Below are positions 1 to 9,233 of a stretch of 39,482 nucleotides of DNA, piece by piece. A program made the position numbers and the translations under genes. Position 1 is the stretch's first letter; every line of letters starts with the position of its first letter. Below the pieces are notes generated by a model that had not been told where the DNA came from, searched no databases, and saw only the letters and a list, made by a program, of their open reading frames with translations. Source of the DNA: Shewanella marina JCM 15074 (lineage in GTDB: Bacteria; Pseudomonadota; Gammaproteobacteria; Enterobacterales; Shewanellaceae); the NCBI RefSeq assembly GCF_000614975.1, contig NZ_BALM01000036.1, positions 1 to 39,482 of the forward strand, in the 5' to 3' direction.

Positions 1-2666
1 CACGCAAAACATTTAAAACCAGGCTCAACACCAAATAATGAATATTGACCATTTTCATCGGTAATAACATAATCACCGTTTTGCATATATATACGTACGG
101 CACCAATTGGCCAATCACCTTTTCCTTGTTTACCGTCACATTTGCTATCAACAAACACCTTACCGAAAATAATACCTTTATCTGTTAAAGGACCTGATTG
201 CTCGACATCCACCTGATAACTTGCTTCATTTGAATCTAAGGTGAAACCATTGAGCATGCGAGCGGATACAGAGGCTTTATTCACGCCGTCTGAATCAATA
301 GCACCCGCCGTAGCCTGTAATACATACGTTAAAGTATTATCAGAATTTGCTGGTATATCACTAATCTCAAAAGTTAATTCCGGTCCTGGGCTACCAAGGA
401 TATTAGTAAACACTTCACCATTATATTTTGCGGTACCTTCAATATATTTAAATCCATAAGGCAATATATCTTTAACTTTTGCATTGAATAAATCACTATC
501 TAATTTATTCATAATACTAATTGAATATTTTAAATAACCACCCACTTCAACTTTACTATCATCAGCTGTTTTTTGAACAATCAAACGTTGATCTAACCCT
601 GAAGGATCTAAAGGAATATCTAATTGATGAAAACCTGCTTGTTCTAATTCAAAATAGCCGTTACCAGCAGAGCTATCTATACCAAAAGAAGCTCCTTCAA
701 CATTATATTTATAATAATATTCAAGTTTATTGAATTCAGATGGCCACGTATGAGTTGATGGAGGAGTAGCTTCTATATAATACTTGCCGCTTGCTAGCGG
801 TGGCATATCAAAGAAACCCAATTCATCACTTGTTGATACGGCAGGCTCTTGAGTTAATAAGTTAATAGCAGGTTCTTTTGTTGCATAGTCGAATACTGAC
901 ACTCTCGTGCCAGTAACAGGAGTAAAGCCTAAACTATCAAATGCAATAGAGCGGCTATTCACGTTTGCAGTCGAACTTAGCAAAGTACCATTATGAGATA
1001 CTCGACTTAACAAGGTATCATTTGAGAGTGTATATAAACGACATTGGTCGCTAACTTGATAAACTTCAGTCGGATGTTTTTCAACTCGCGGACAAAGCGT
1101 TTGACCGGCTTGCCCTTCACCAATAACAATACCGTGAACAGCTCTAAATACGCCTGTATTAGGACCTGTTTCAACTACTCTAACGTCAACATTTTTACCC
1201 GTTTTCTGTGAGTGTACTGTAATATGGATAGGTTCATTTAAACCGTCATACTCACCAGCATCACGATTAAATAAAGGTAAATCTGCTTCTACATACACCG
1301 CATCTAATAATGGTAAATAATAATCAACACTTCGAGATATATAAAAGTTAGTGGTGGTAAATAATTGATTGTTATTAATGGTAAAACCAGGAATTTCTGA
1401 CGGTTCAGTACCACTCACATACTGACTTAGTTCAGAACGTTGCTCGGTAGGTACTCTTAAAAAACGAATCTTACCATCAGGATGACCACCATTATCACCA
1501 ATATTGTTACATACTTGGTTACTTTGCATGTCAGCGTTAACATCGCCATCAACATCAATTTGTGCTCGATTATATATTTCAACATTGCCATTTAACGCTT
1601 TTACATCATATTCATAAAAACCTGACTCACCAAGTTCCATAAATTCTGCGCGAACGACAAAAGCAACTCGATCTACAGCTTCCTGTCCATCCCAATTTTC
1701 ATAAGTTTTCCATGTGTAACTATAAATATCATCCGCCTGACCTGAACCAGTTATACGTAATATCATAGATGCACCACTATAAATTATTTCACCACCATCG
1801 TTATAACTATAAAACGTTGGTGCTTGGGCTACATCGACCGATTTAACTAAAACTGTATTAGCAGGAACTAAGCTTTCAATTAATACACCATTTAAATTAA
1901 TAGTGCCTTCACTAGCAATAATTTCTAGTGGTTGTAATAGTTCTAACGGTCGTTGGTGACCTACAGAAGAATAATTAACTTTATAGCGAATATTATCGCC
2001 GACATTAAGTGACACATCACAAAATGGAAAATTCTCAATATTTAAGTTTACTAGTGCTTTTCTAGTCACATAAACAACATCTGTTTCTGTTGCGTTTTCA
2101 GTAGAATAAGCTTTGCTTGTTGCTGAGATGTCAACTATATAGTTATCGTTTTCATTAGCCGTACCCGGCACAGTTGCCACATAAACAATTGGCATCGCTT
2201 CATCTGGTGCTAATAACATTGTTTCTGTAATAGCTTGCTCACCAGCATCAGCAACACCATTACCATTAACATCATAATAAATATTAAAATCTGAAACTGT
2301 ATTACTCGGTTTTTTATCTCCTAATTGATCTAAATCGCCTGAATCTCCCTCTTTTTGACTAACAAATAATATATATGAATCGTCAATATTACCTGTATTA
2401 CGCACAACATGAGGAATGCTGATCGTTTGACCAGGAGCTGCTAGAAACGACTGATTCTTAGTAATAGAAACAGATGCAACCTCAGCAACACGCGCATAAG
2501 CATGATTTGATATAACCGTAAATACTTCACCTACACCTGGATCGAAATAGGTAGCAGTAGATTGTGTATCAATTAATGTCCCACCATACGTCCCTGCATT
2601 TACAGGTGTTATTGCCTGCGCAGCAATAAAGAGTATCGATAATGTTGAAGTCAACCACTTCATCAT
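1..2666 (-). CDS. Giant secreted DUF11/SdrD_B-like repeat protein (partial, C-terminus off the left edge)
   Basis: Open on the minus strand for 888 codons; all segments I translated stay in one frame, and the gene runs out of the window without a stop. The ATG at 2666 has a clear ribosome site (AGAGGAG, 7 nt upstream) and begins MMKWLTSTLSILFIAAQA, a Sec signal peptide ending near PVNA. The mature part is Gly/Asn/Asp-rich beta-sandwich-like sequence. Near the left edge there is a DUF11-type domain (motifs VGGYLKYSISIMN and DILPYGFKYIEGTA) followed by an SdrD_B/carboxypeptidase-regulatory-like domain (GKVFVDSKCDGKQGKGDWP and then DENGQYSLFGVEPG). These families are secreted or cell-surface proteins; the function here is unknown. 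It is the third and largest gene of a minus-strand trio and follows a hairpin at 2699-2727. An outer-membrane or OmpA-like anchor could lie beyond the window, but that is not seen. Confidence 0.85.
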   Translation of the reverse strand, partial: MMKWLTSTLSILFIAAQAITPVNAGTYGGTLIDTQSTATYFDPGVGEVFTVISNHAYARVAEVASVSITKNQSFLAAPGQTISIPHVVRNTGNIDDSYILFVSQKEGDSGDLDQLGDKKPSNTVSDFNIYYDVNGNGVADAGEQAITETMLLAPDEAMPIVYVATVPGTANENDNYIVDISATSKAYSTENATETDVVYVTRKALVNLNIENFPFCDVSLNVGDNIRYKVNYSSVGHQRPLELLQPLEIIASEGTINLNGVLIESLVPANTVLVKSVDVAQAPTFYSYNDGGEIIYSGASMILRITGSGQADDIYSYTWKTYENWDGQEAVDRVAFVVRAEFMELGESGFYEYDVKALNGNVEIYNRAQIDVDGDVNADMQSNQVCNNIGDNGGHPDGKIRFLRVPTEQRSELSQYVSGTEPSEIPGFTINNNQLFTTTNFYISRSVDYYLPLLDAVYVEADLPLFNRDAGEYDGLNEPIHITVHSQKTGKNVDVRVVETGPNTGVFRAVHGIVIGEGQAGQTLCPRVEKHPTEVYQVSDQCRLYTLSNDTLLSRVSHNGTLLSSTANVNSRSIAFDSLGFTPVTGTRVSVFDYATKEPAINLLTQEPAVSTSDELGFFDMPPLASGKYYIEATPPSTHTWPSEFNKLEYYYKYNVEGASFGIDSSAGNGYFELEQAGFHQLDIPLDPSGLDQRLIVQKTADDSKVEVGGYLKYSISIMNKLDSDLFNAKVKDILPYGFKYIEGTAKYNGEVFTNILGSPGPELTFEISDIPANSDNTLTYVLQATAGAIDSDGVNKASVSARMLNGFTLDSNEASYQVDVEQSGPLTDKGIIFGKVFVDSKCDGKQGKGDWPIGAVRIYMQNGDYVITDENGQYSLFGVEPGFKCFA

Positions 2667-2698
2667 CTGATGCTCCTCTATTTCAAAGTGGTAATAAA

Positions 2699-2727
2699 AG
2701 CTGAGTCTAGAGTATCTAGACTCAGCT
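2699..2727 (-). terminator. Intrinsic terminator or attenuator hairpin between two DUF11 genes
   Basis: A perfect 13-bp stem (2699-2711 pairs with 2715-2727) closes a 3-nt loop. Read on the minus strand it is followed by TTTATTACC. It lies 29 nt after the stop of the 1094-aa gene and about 33 nt before the start of the next gene, so it would terminate or attenuate transcription into the giant gene. Confidence 0.7.
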
Positions 2728-2755
2728 ACGGCAGTATTAACTAACTAATTGAAGG

Positions 2756-5700
2756 TTATTGAACTTCGGCTACAAAATGAACAACCATTTTGTCACCTGA
2801 AGCAAGTTCAGAAACAACATACTTAACAGAGTTACCTGTAATAGACTCAGTTACAGAAGTACCTGTCGCTGTTGTTGGAGTACATAACTCACCAATATCT
2901 TCATTAACTGGATAACCTGTACCACCATGCGGAATCACTGGTGTATCAATAGTATTAATACAGCTAACTAAGCCTGCACTACCTACAGCAGTCACACCTG
3001 AGGTTGGTGCAGCAGTAAATGGGGTAAACTCATCATCAATACTAATATTCATGACTTTAGTCGCACCTTCATTAGTCGCTACAATCTTCCAAATAATACA
3101 TTGAGTAGGCTCAACTAATTGCGTTTGGTTTCTCATGAATAAGGTATCAGCAGCACCATCACAATCGGTATCAACCGCACCAAACTTCTCAAGACGAATT
3201 TGGCCAACACTCACGATAACAGTTAACTCAGAGTTAGCATCAGGACCAGTCGCATCAGTGTTGTCCGCAGTAATAGTTGTTGTATTACTTTGGTTATTTG
3301 ATGCATTAGCAGGAGCAAACACAGTTACTTGTAGCTCTACACTTTCACCAGGCTCCAATGTTAATGCAGGCACACCACCAACTAACTCAACTTCAATAAC
3401 AGCACCATCATTACCAGTAATAGTACGAGGACACGGCGCTACGGTACAAAGGTTAGCAACACTAGTATCAGGAGTACCGTCACCATCTGTATCGATTAAT
3501 AATGTATCACTGAAGTTAGGATCGGTATTAGCTGTACCTAATGTTACTTGCTCAGTAGAGTTACCGGTATTAGCAAGTGTTTGATTAAAGTCAACATTAC
3601 CACCAGGCTTAATTTGATCCGTTAGCGGTGTAGGTGAAATACTAATTTCACGCTCAGCTGCGATATCAAATGCATCCAACTTACGGTTAGAAGCTCCTGT
3701 TATTTGGCTAGTTGCAACAAACGAGATTAGATAATCATTATCACCATCAGTATTCGCATCAATTGCACCAGCTTGGTTACTATTAGCAAGTGCTTGAGCA
3801 GCATCTGCCGATACCGTAATTACTGCATTTAAGTGCAATACAGAACCGCCACCAATAGCTTGAGTCGAGGTAATAATACTACCCGCTGTTGAAGTATCAT
3901 CTAAAGTACCGTCAGCATCAGTATCGACACCTAGTACCTCAAATTGTACAGACCAACCAGTAGGAACCGCTCCCCACGCACCGGTATCAAATGCTCCAGC
4001 TGACGTTAAGTCATATGAATCAGGGCTTCCACCTTCATTTGCAATGTAAAGTGGAACTTTAACCGTATCACCCGGTGATAAAGGGTTTGCATTAGTTGGT
4101 GCATCAGCAAAAGTAAATGTTGTACCAACATCAGCAGCACTAATACCATCACCAGTATTTACTGGGTTAACATCTGTTGCAGCATCAATTGGCTGACCCG
4201 CATTAAATGGCGTATTTGCTACATCCACTGTTGGTGCCGTAATTGTGTTCAACGTTGATTCAGTCGTATCTGTAATCGTGTTATCTGTTGTAGAAGTAAT
4301 AGTGGTCGTAGCAGTGTAACCCGTACTACCATTTGCATTACCAGGTAAGGTTGCAATAACACGAATTAACTTCTGATTACACTTAATAGCAATACCATCA
4401 AATGATGTTGCTGCGGCAGTACAAGTTGAAGGCTCAATTTCACCAGTATTGGTAATTGGAGCCGTACCTTCACCATTCATATGAGAGAAAATAGTACCTG
4501 TAGGGAAACCACCAGAGGTATTATTTGCAGTCACAATATCATAGGTATCTTTCTCGTTACCTGTATTAGTAATAAGGTGATAGAAATATACGGTCGAACC
4601 CGCGGGAGCTGCATCAACAACCTGAATATCATTTAAGGTTGTATCAAAGTCACCACCATCAGTACTAGTTGACATTGCGCCAGTATCATCAATTAATACT
4701 GATAAACTTGACTCTGTCTTCGTTTCAGTCTTATTCGACGTTACTGGACACTCATCTCCATCAGCCTTATCACCATCATTATTGTTATCCGAACAAATTA
4801 ATGCAGTGTTTTCAATTGTAGTATCAGCCTCTGTTAATGCAGGTGGATAAACAACATAGAAGGTCATGGTGACAGTTTGACTTTTAGATAACGAATCTTT
4901 ATATGCGTAAATACCTGCAACGGTCGCATCAGTCTTATTACCGTTCGCATTAATATCGAGATCTAGGCCTGCTTCACCGGTATCAGTAGCATCGCCATCG
5001 CCATTAATATCAATCGCAGTTCCCGTACCATTAACAACAGCTGTCTCATCAGCGATATTAGCTAATGATGTTGCAGCCTTATCTAGAGAAGCAACAAAAC
5101 CACTGCTAGTTGGTGTATAGTCAAAGCTTTCAGCCGTTCCGGTAATCAAGAATGCACCGTCAGGAATCGCATCAAGTAAAACCACACCTTTTGCAGGATC
5201 ATTACCTGTATTCGTCGCGGTAACAACATACTTAATTACATTTAAGGCTGGGTCACCAGCATCGCCACCATCAACATCTAAACCGGTAAAGTCTGATTCT
5301 GTTAAGCCTGCCACAGTAGGGAGCGCAGTAGCCGTTTTATTTAATACGATTACAGCATTATTAGTTACATTAACTGTATCTTCGTTGGTACCATCGGCAG
5401 TATCCAAACCTTTAGATGCGGTCAAATCGGTTACAACCGTATTATCAGCATTATTCGCCACTGCGGTTAAGGTTAGACCAATAGTATTACCTTCGATTGC
5501 CGTTGAAGGTACTTGAACTTGTACAGCTAACTTCATTGCTGTACCTCCGGGAATCGTCACACTGGTATTAGTTGCACCAGGCCCTGTTCCAGGAATTTGC
5601 GCTAATAATGTTTCACCTGCACTCGGTAAACCATCATCATTTGAATCTTCATAAATCTTAATTGATGTCGCATCAAGCTGAGTTGCATCAGCATTAGTTT

Positions 5701-6040
5701 CATTTGTATGGTTCTGTGCAATGGTTAATGTATAGGTATCAGCACCATTACCCGTGTTTGTTAATGTGTGTTGTAAATATGCAAAACCACCTGGAGAAGC
5801 ATTTGCTTCTGAATCTGCCTCGATGGTCGCGCTATAAATTTGTGCAACAGTCACGATTGCATCTTCTGATGTTGCCGTATAAGACACACCTAGATTATCT
5901 TCATACGACACTGTCGCTTTGTTGGTAATCTGTGTGCCTGCTTCCGTTGCTGCTAATGCATACTGCGCCGAAAGGCATGTCGCAGAACCCAAAAGCAGCA
6001 TAGGAGCCCACTTAAATATGCTTTTTAATTTGAAGGTCAT
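2756..6040 (-). CDS. Large secreted DUF11-type repeat protein with Asp-rich calcium-binding-like loops
   Basis: 1094 aa from the ATG at 6040, chosen because AAAAGG lies 8 nt upstream; a GTG at 6058 would add six residues but has no ribosome site. The N-terminus (MTFKLKSIFKWAPMLLLGSA, ending at QYALA) is a Sec signal peptide. The rest is a series of Thr/Asn/Asp-rich beta-sandwich repeats, several with the phrase NTGN followed by DTY, typical of DUF11/conserved repeat domains. Asp-rich loops such as DTDGDGTPD, DTDADGTLDD, DINGDGDATD and DTDCDGAAD recur at least seven times and resemble thrombospondin type-3 calcium-binding loops. Cysteines occur in pairs, as expected for an exported disulfide-containing protein. 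No LPXTG or other anchor is seen. It is probably a surface, matrix or adhesin-like protein; substrate or partner unknown. Confidence 0.85.
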   Translation of the reverse strand: MTFKLKSIFKWAPMLLLGSATCLSAQYALAATEAGTQITNKATVSYEDNLGVSYTATSEDAIVTVAQIYSATIEADSEANASPGGFAYLQHTLTNTGNGADTYTLTIAQNHTNETNADATQLDATSIKIYEDSNDDGLPSAGETLLAQIPGTGPGATNTSVTIPGGTAMKLAVQVQVPSTAIEGNTIGLTLTAVANNADNTVVTDLTASKGLDTADGTNEDTVNVTNNAVIVLNKTATALPTVAGLTESDFTGLDVDGGDAGDPALNVIKYVVTATNTGNDPAKGVVLLDAIPDGAFLITGTAESFDYTPTSSGFVASLDKAATSLANIADETAVVNGTGTAIDINGDGDATDTGEAGLDLDINANGNKTDATVAGIYAYKDSLSKSQTVTMTFYVVYPPALTEADTTIENTALICSDNNNDGDKADGDECPVTSNKTETKTESSLSVLIDDTGAMSTSTDGGDFDTTLNDIQVVDAAPAGSTVYFYHLITNTGNEKDTYDIVTANNTSGGFPTGTIFSHMNGEGTAPITNTGEIEPSTCTAAATSFDGIAIKCNQKLIRVIATLPGNANGSTGYTATTTITSTTDNTITDTTESTLNTITAPTVDVANTPFNAGQPIDAATDVNPVNTGDGISAADVGTTFTFADAPTNANPLSPGDTVKVPLYIANEGGSPDSYDLTSAGAFDTGAWGAVPTGWSVQFEVLGVDTDADGTLDDTSTAGSIITSTQAIGGGSVLHLNAVITVSADAAQALANSNQAGAIDANTDGDNDYLISFVATSQITGASNRKLDAFDIAAEREISISPTPLTDQIKPGGNVDFNQTLANTGNSTEQVTLGTANTDPNFSDTLLIDTDGDGTPDTSVANLCTVAPCPRTITGNDGAVIEVELVGGVPALTLEPGESVELQVTVFAPANASNNQSNTTTITADNTDATGPDANSELTVIVSVGQIRLEKFGAVDTDCDGAADTLFMRNQTQLVEPTQCIIWKIVATNEGATKVMNISIDDEFTPFTAAPTSGVTAVGSAGLVSCINTIDTPVIPHGGTGYPVNEDIGELCTPTTATGTSVTESITGNSVKYVVSELASGDKMVVHFVAEVQ

Positions 6041-6139
6041 GAGTTGGTACCTTTTCACTAATTAGTTAGTTATCCCGCCAACATAAATACAGTTTGTCTC
6101 ATCAGTAATTATGTCGTTTGAAATACAAACAATTTAAAA

Positions 6140-6176
6140 AGGATGAACGGTCGTTTGCACGACTTTAATCCATCCT
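6140..6176 (-). terminator. Terminator-like two-part hairpin after the small DUF11 gene
   Basis: An outer stem AGGATG/CATCCT (6140-6145 with 6171-6176) encloses an inner stem GTCGT/ACGAC (6150-6154 with 6159-6163) with a TTGC loop. On the minus strand a T-run (CATCCTTTTTAAATT) follows directly. It sits between the 167-aa gene and the 1094-aa gene. Confidence 0.6.
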
Positions 6177-6215
6177 AGATAAGTGTTTTATATCTGTTTT
6201 AACGTAGAGAAATGA

Positions 6216-6719
6216 TCAATTAACTCGTACTCGATATTTGAATACCATAGATTCACTTGCATCAATTTCACGTTTCGGAATCCAACGGATCATGCGATAC
6301 TCAACAGGCAAAATGGTGACTTCTTCCATCTCACCTTGAGCATTTGCTCGCATACGTTTAATTGGTTCAGGTTCAAACAATTCTCCATCTAAACTTGCGA
6401 GAAATGTTGAATCTACTTGAGTTAACTGACTACCACCTAAAAAGGTAGTGCTCTGGGGGATCGGAGCAGTTACAACTAGCCCCTGAAGTTCGGAATTACC
6501 TTGGTTAGTGTACATCATCTTGTACTCCAGAATTCCTCCTGGTTCTACAGTATCTGCAGGTTTAACCTCTTCTTTTCCTTCTCCATTTACGTTGAGTGAA
6601 TAAACTTCCATGTTACTTTTAAGTGGTCCGTCACTGCCATCAGCGCTAACAGTGAATGAAGACAATCCTAACAGAAGTGTGCACATTAACATCTTTAAGG
6701 ATGAGCACAGATTTTTCAT
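6216..6719 (-). CDS. Small secreted DUF11-type protein
   Basis: 167 aa from the ATG at 6719, preceded by GGGAG 6 nt upstream. An in-frame start at 6788 would put extra sequence before an obvious signal peptide (MKNLCSSLKMLMCTLLLGLS, ending at FTVSA) and is rejected. The mature protein is one beta-sandwich-like unit with the DUF11 signature: a 'PGGILEYKMMYTNQGNSELQ' segment and then APIPQSTTFLGGS, followed by a RWIPKREIDASESMVFKYRV ending. It is the promoter-proximal gene of the minus-strand trio, so it should be the most abundant if the following hairpins attenuate transcription. It may be a subunit or partner of the two large proteins; that is inference from position and shared fold only. 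Confidence 0.8.
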   Translation of the reverse strand: MKNLCSSLKMLMCTLLLGLSSFTVSADGSDGPLKSNMEVYSLNVNGEGKEEVKPADTVEPGGILEYKMMYTNQGNSELQGLVVTAPIPQSTTFLGGSQLTQVDSTFLASLDGELFEPEPIKRMRANAQGEMEEVTILPVEYRMIRWIPKREIDASESMVFKYRVRVN

Positions 6720-7341
6720 AAAAACTCCCAATGCAACTATATTTTTAAACTGCTTGCCTAAATTGAGTAACAATTCAGATACCTGCAATGGGACTGAAAT
6801 CCCATCCTAAATTACACGCTCCAAGCTCTATTCAGAGTCAGAAACTCAAAAGCAAAGTAATATTGCTATTTAGTCTAAAACTAAACTTGTATCTAAAAGT
6901 GATACTTACCAAAGCACACACTTGTTAAATACTTGTTCTAGTCCCGTTAATTGTATTTAGAATAGGCTTGATTGTCAAAATTAAAATAACAATTAAACAA
7001 CATTGAAGCAATGACTACTAGTGTTCACATTCCGCCTTTTTAACAACAAAAACAAAGCATTAAAACTAAAACATTCAAAATGCCTTGCAAAAGGCTCGTC
7101 AAATTATTGAAAAAACAACAAGCAAAGCGTCAAAAAACCGACAAATTGCATTCAAAAGTTGCAACACTTATTTCCTATATGTTTTTTAATTTGTAAATCC
7201 TATGCATTATTGATGGATTTTTCCGATGTGATCATCTCCACATAACTGTGTTAATGAGAATGAAAGCATTTCTTAATAGCATTTAAATAAGATAGTCTTC
7301 TTTCAATCATTTTAGTTAGGTTATTATGAAGTAGGTCATCA
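6720..7341. other. AT-rich divergent intergenic region (622 bp)
   Basis: This region separates the minus-strand DUF11 trio from the plus-strand PepSY operon. I see no convincing ORF or RNA gene. It should hold the promoters for both directions. A small inverted repeat GCCTT-gcaa-AAGGC lies at 7082-7095 with no T-run, and a Fur-box-like site lies at 7250-7277. Confidence 0.6.
7250..7277 (+). promoter_or_regulatory. Candidate Fur box upstream of the PepSY operon
   Basis: The stretch contains AATGAGAATG, a common Fur half-site form, followed by AAAGCATTTCTTAAT. Aligned to the classic 19-bp Fur consensus from 7250, 11 of 19 positions agree by hand count. It lies about 65-90 bp before an operon of a kind usually linked to iron uptake. 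It has not been scored with a matrix. Confidence 0.45.
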
Positions 7342-7638
7342 TTGAGATTATGGAGCATGTGGTACTCAAATAAACGAGTACAAATAATAACAAGAACAAT
7401 CTTGGCTATCGTTTTTGGCTATTTAATCAGTACATTAATAACAATCTTAGGGACTCAAGTTCTTCCCTTAAGCAATGCTGAAAATACCTATCTAATGACT
7501 TTGATATCATTTATGGTTTATACAGCTTTTATCCTATACTGCTTCGCTATCCAAAATTTACAGCGCCTCATTGCCTATACAATGGGGCTCAGTTCTCTGT
7601 TACTTGTATCAATTACCATTTCTGTAGAACTAATATGA
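7342..7638 (+). CDS. DUF3649-like small membrane protein of an iron-uptake-type operon
   Basis: 98 aa with three hydrophobic segments (about residues 17-37, 46-65 and 75-97), an inner-membrane protein. Length, topology and position directly before a PepSY_TM gene fit DUF3649, an uncharacterised family found beside PepSY_TM and DUF3325 genes. The start is uncertain. The longest frame begins with TTG at 7342 (AGG 6 nt upstream); the first in-frame ATG is at 7357 but its upstream GGAG is too close. A separate ATG at 7325 is stopped after two codons. The stop overlaps the next start as ATGA, so translation is probably coupled. Confidence 0.65.
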   Translation: MRLWSMWYSNKRVQIITRTILAIVFGYLISTLITILGTQVLPLSNAENTYLMTLISFMVYTAFILYCFAIQNLQRLIAYTMGLSSLLLVSITISVELI

Positions 7639-9233
7639 AAGATTCATTTTACCGAACAATGAACTGGCTCCATACTTGGGTAGGTCTTCTTGTGTGCTGG
7701 CTATTACTGCTTATCTTTTTCAGTGGTACATTAAGTTATTATCGATATGCGATAAATTTATGGATGAAACCGGAGTTACATCAAAATGTAATTCAATCAT
7801 ATAACCCTAAAAATATTGTTCAGATTATTGACTTTGGGCAGGCGTATCTTGAGCAACACGCATCTAACGCAGCTAAGTGGTATATCAATTTCCCAACTGA
7901 ACGAAAGCCATATTTAAGCTATGCTTGGCAGCTTGCGGCCCAAGAAAATCAAAAACGTGGCAAATATATTGAACACATTGTTACCACCGATAACCATATT
8001 ATCGACCAAGTTCGGGCATCTAAAGGTGGCCACTTCTTCTATCGCCTTCATTTTGATTTACATTACTTGCCAACATCAATAAGTCGATGGATCGTCGGCT
8101 TTTGTACCATGTTTATGTTAATCGCCTTAATTAGTGGCATTGTTATTCATAAACGTATCTTTAAAGACTTTTTCAGCTTTAGGCCTAACAAAGGCGCAAG
8201 ATCATGGCTAGATGCACATAATGTGAGTTCAGTATTCGCGCTGCCATATCATTTGATGATTACCTACACAGGCCTAATCGCAATCATGTTTTCATTAATG
8301 CCATGGGGATTAAACTCTGTATATGAAGGTGGCCGTCAAGCACTTAATAATGACATAAACCCAAATAATTCAATGCCAAGAGCAAGTGGAATAACGCAGC
8401 CATTAATAAATTTATCAACCATATTGCCAATGCTTGATAATGTTTGGAATGAACCTACCTTAAAATCCATTACCATTATTAACCCTAACGATAGTAATAG
8501 TAGAATTATTGCGGAATTGAATAATCAGCAAGATCTTACTGAGCAGGAGCATAGAGTTGTCATTAATGGCATCTCAGGCCAATTAGTGTCCACGCCACAG
8601 TCTTTAGGCGCTATTTTAGCAACTCATGACACTTTACTAGCACTCCATACGGGTAGATTTGCAGAGCCAATATTAAGAGCCATGTTTTTTATTAGCGGTA
8701 TACTGGGCTGTACTATGATTGCTACGGGAACAATCATGTGGGCCGTTAAAATACGTAAAAAACAACAAAAGCAACTTATAACGGGAGCAAGTCCAAGCTT
8801 AGGTTTACGGATTGTCGAATCGCTTAACCTTGGCGTAATAGCAGGGTTGCCGTTAGCCACGGCTGCATTTTTTATAACAAACAGAATGCTACCAGCCTCT
8901 TTAACGGAACGATACGATATTGAGATAAATAGCTTTTTTAGCGTATTACTACTGACGATACTCATTAGTTTTTGGCGTAATGACCGTCAAGCATGGTGCA
9001 AATTACTCTGGCTTAACAGTATTAGTTTCGCTTTCCTGCCAATATTAAATAGTCTAACTTCACCGACAAATTTATTGTCCAATATCAAAATGATGCAGTG
9101 GCAATTAGTGGGATTTGATATAATGTGCCTAATTTTTGCCGTCATGTCGGGTTTTGCAGCAATACAGTTGAAAAAACGTACGAGTAGAATACCTAAAAAG
9201 CGCAGCCTTAATTTACAGGAACATCCTCTATAA
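7635..9233 (+). CDS. PepSY-associated transmembrane protein (iron-uptake/ferric-reductase-like family)
   Basis: 532 aa. The start matches PepSY_TM proteins: a short cytoplasmic end, then a first helix (about residues 14-36, WLHTWVGLLVCWLLLLIFFS) ending in GTLSYYRY, a periplasmic loop, a second helix near residues 155-175 (IVGFCTMFMLIALISGIVIH) followed by the typical KRIFKDFF, and another near 200-225. The C-terminal third has a further set of hydrophobic helices. Members of this family lie next to TonB-dependent siderophore receptors and are proposed to handle iron or its reduction at the inner membrane; the mechanism is not settled. It overlaps its neighbours by 4 nt and 1 nt, a tight operon. 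No TonB receptor is adjacent here. Confidence 0.8.
   Translation: MKDSFYRTMNWLHTWVGLLVCWLLLLIFFSGTLSYYRYAINLWMKPELHQNVIQSYNPKNIVQIIDFGQAYLEQHASNAAKWYINFPTERKPYLSYAWQLAAQENQKRGKYIEHIVTTDNHIIDQVRASKGGHFFYRLHFDLHYLPTSISRWIVGFCTMFMLIALISGIVIHKRIFKDFFSFRPNKGARSWLDAHNVSSVFALPYHLMITYTGLIAIMFSLMPWGLNSVYEGGRQALNNDINPNNSMPRASGITQPLINLSTILPMLDNVWNEPTLKSITIINPNDSNSRIIAELNNQQDLTEQEHRVVINGISGQLVSTPQSLGAILATHDTLLALHTGRFAEPILRAMFFISGILGCTMIATGTIMWAVKIRKKQQKQLITGASPSLGLRIVESLNLGVIAGLPLATAAFFITNRMLPASLTERYDIEINSFFSVLLLTILISFWRNDRQAWCKLLWLNSISFAFLPILNSLTSPTNLLSNIKMMQWQLVGFDIMCLIFAVMSGFAAIQLKKRTSRIPKKRSLNLQEHPL

Noticed and set aside
241..733. Two plus-strand frames of 72 and 70 codons at the left end
   Set aside because: They are antisense to the partial giant DUF11 gene, which is continuous on the minus strand in every segment I translated.
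3135..3584. A 149-codon plus-strand frame
   Set aside because: It is antisense to the 1094-aa DUF11 gene, whose repeated Thr/Asp codons leave the opposite strand open by chance.
7082..7095. Small hairpin as a terminator
   Set aside because: The stem is only 5 bp, has no T-run and lies between two divergent promoters where no transcript ends.
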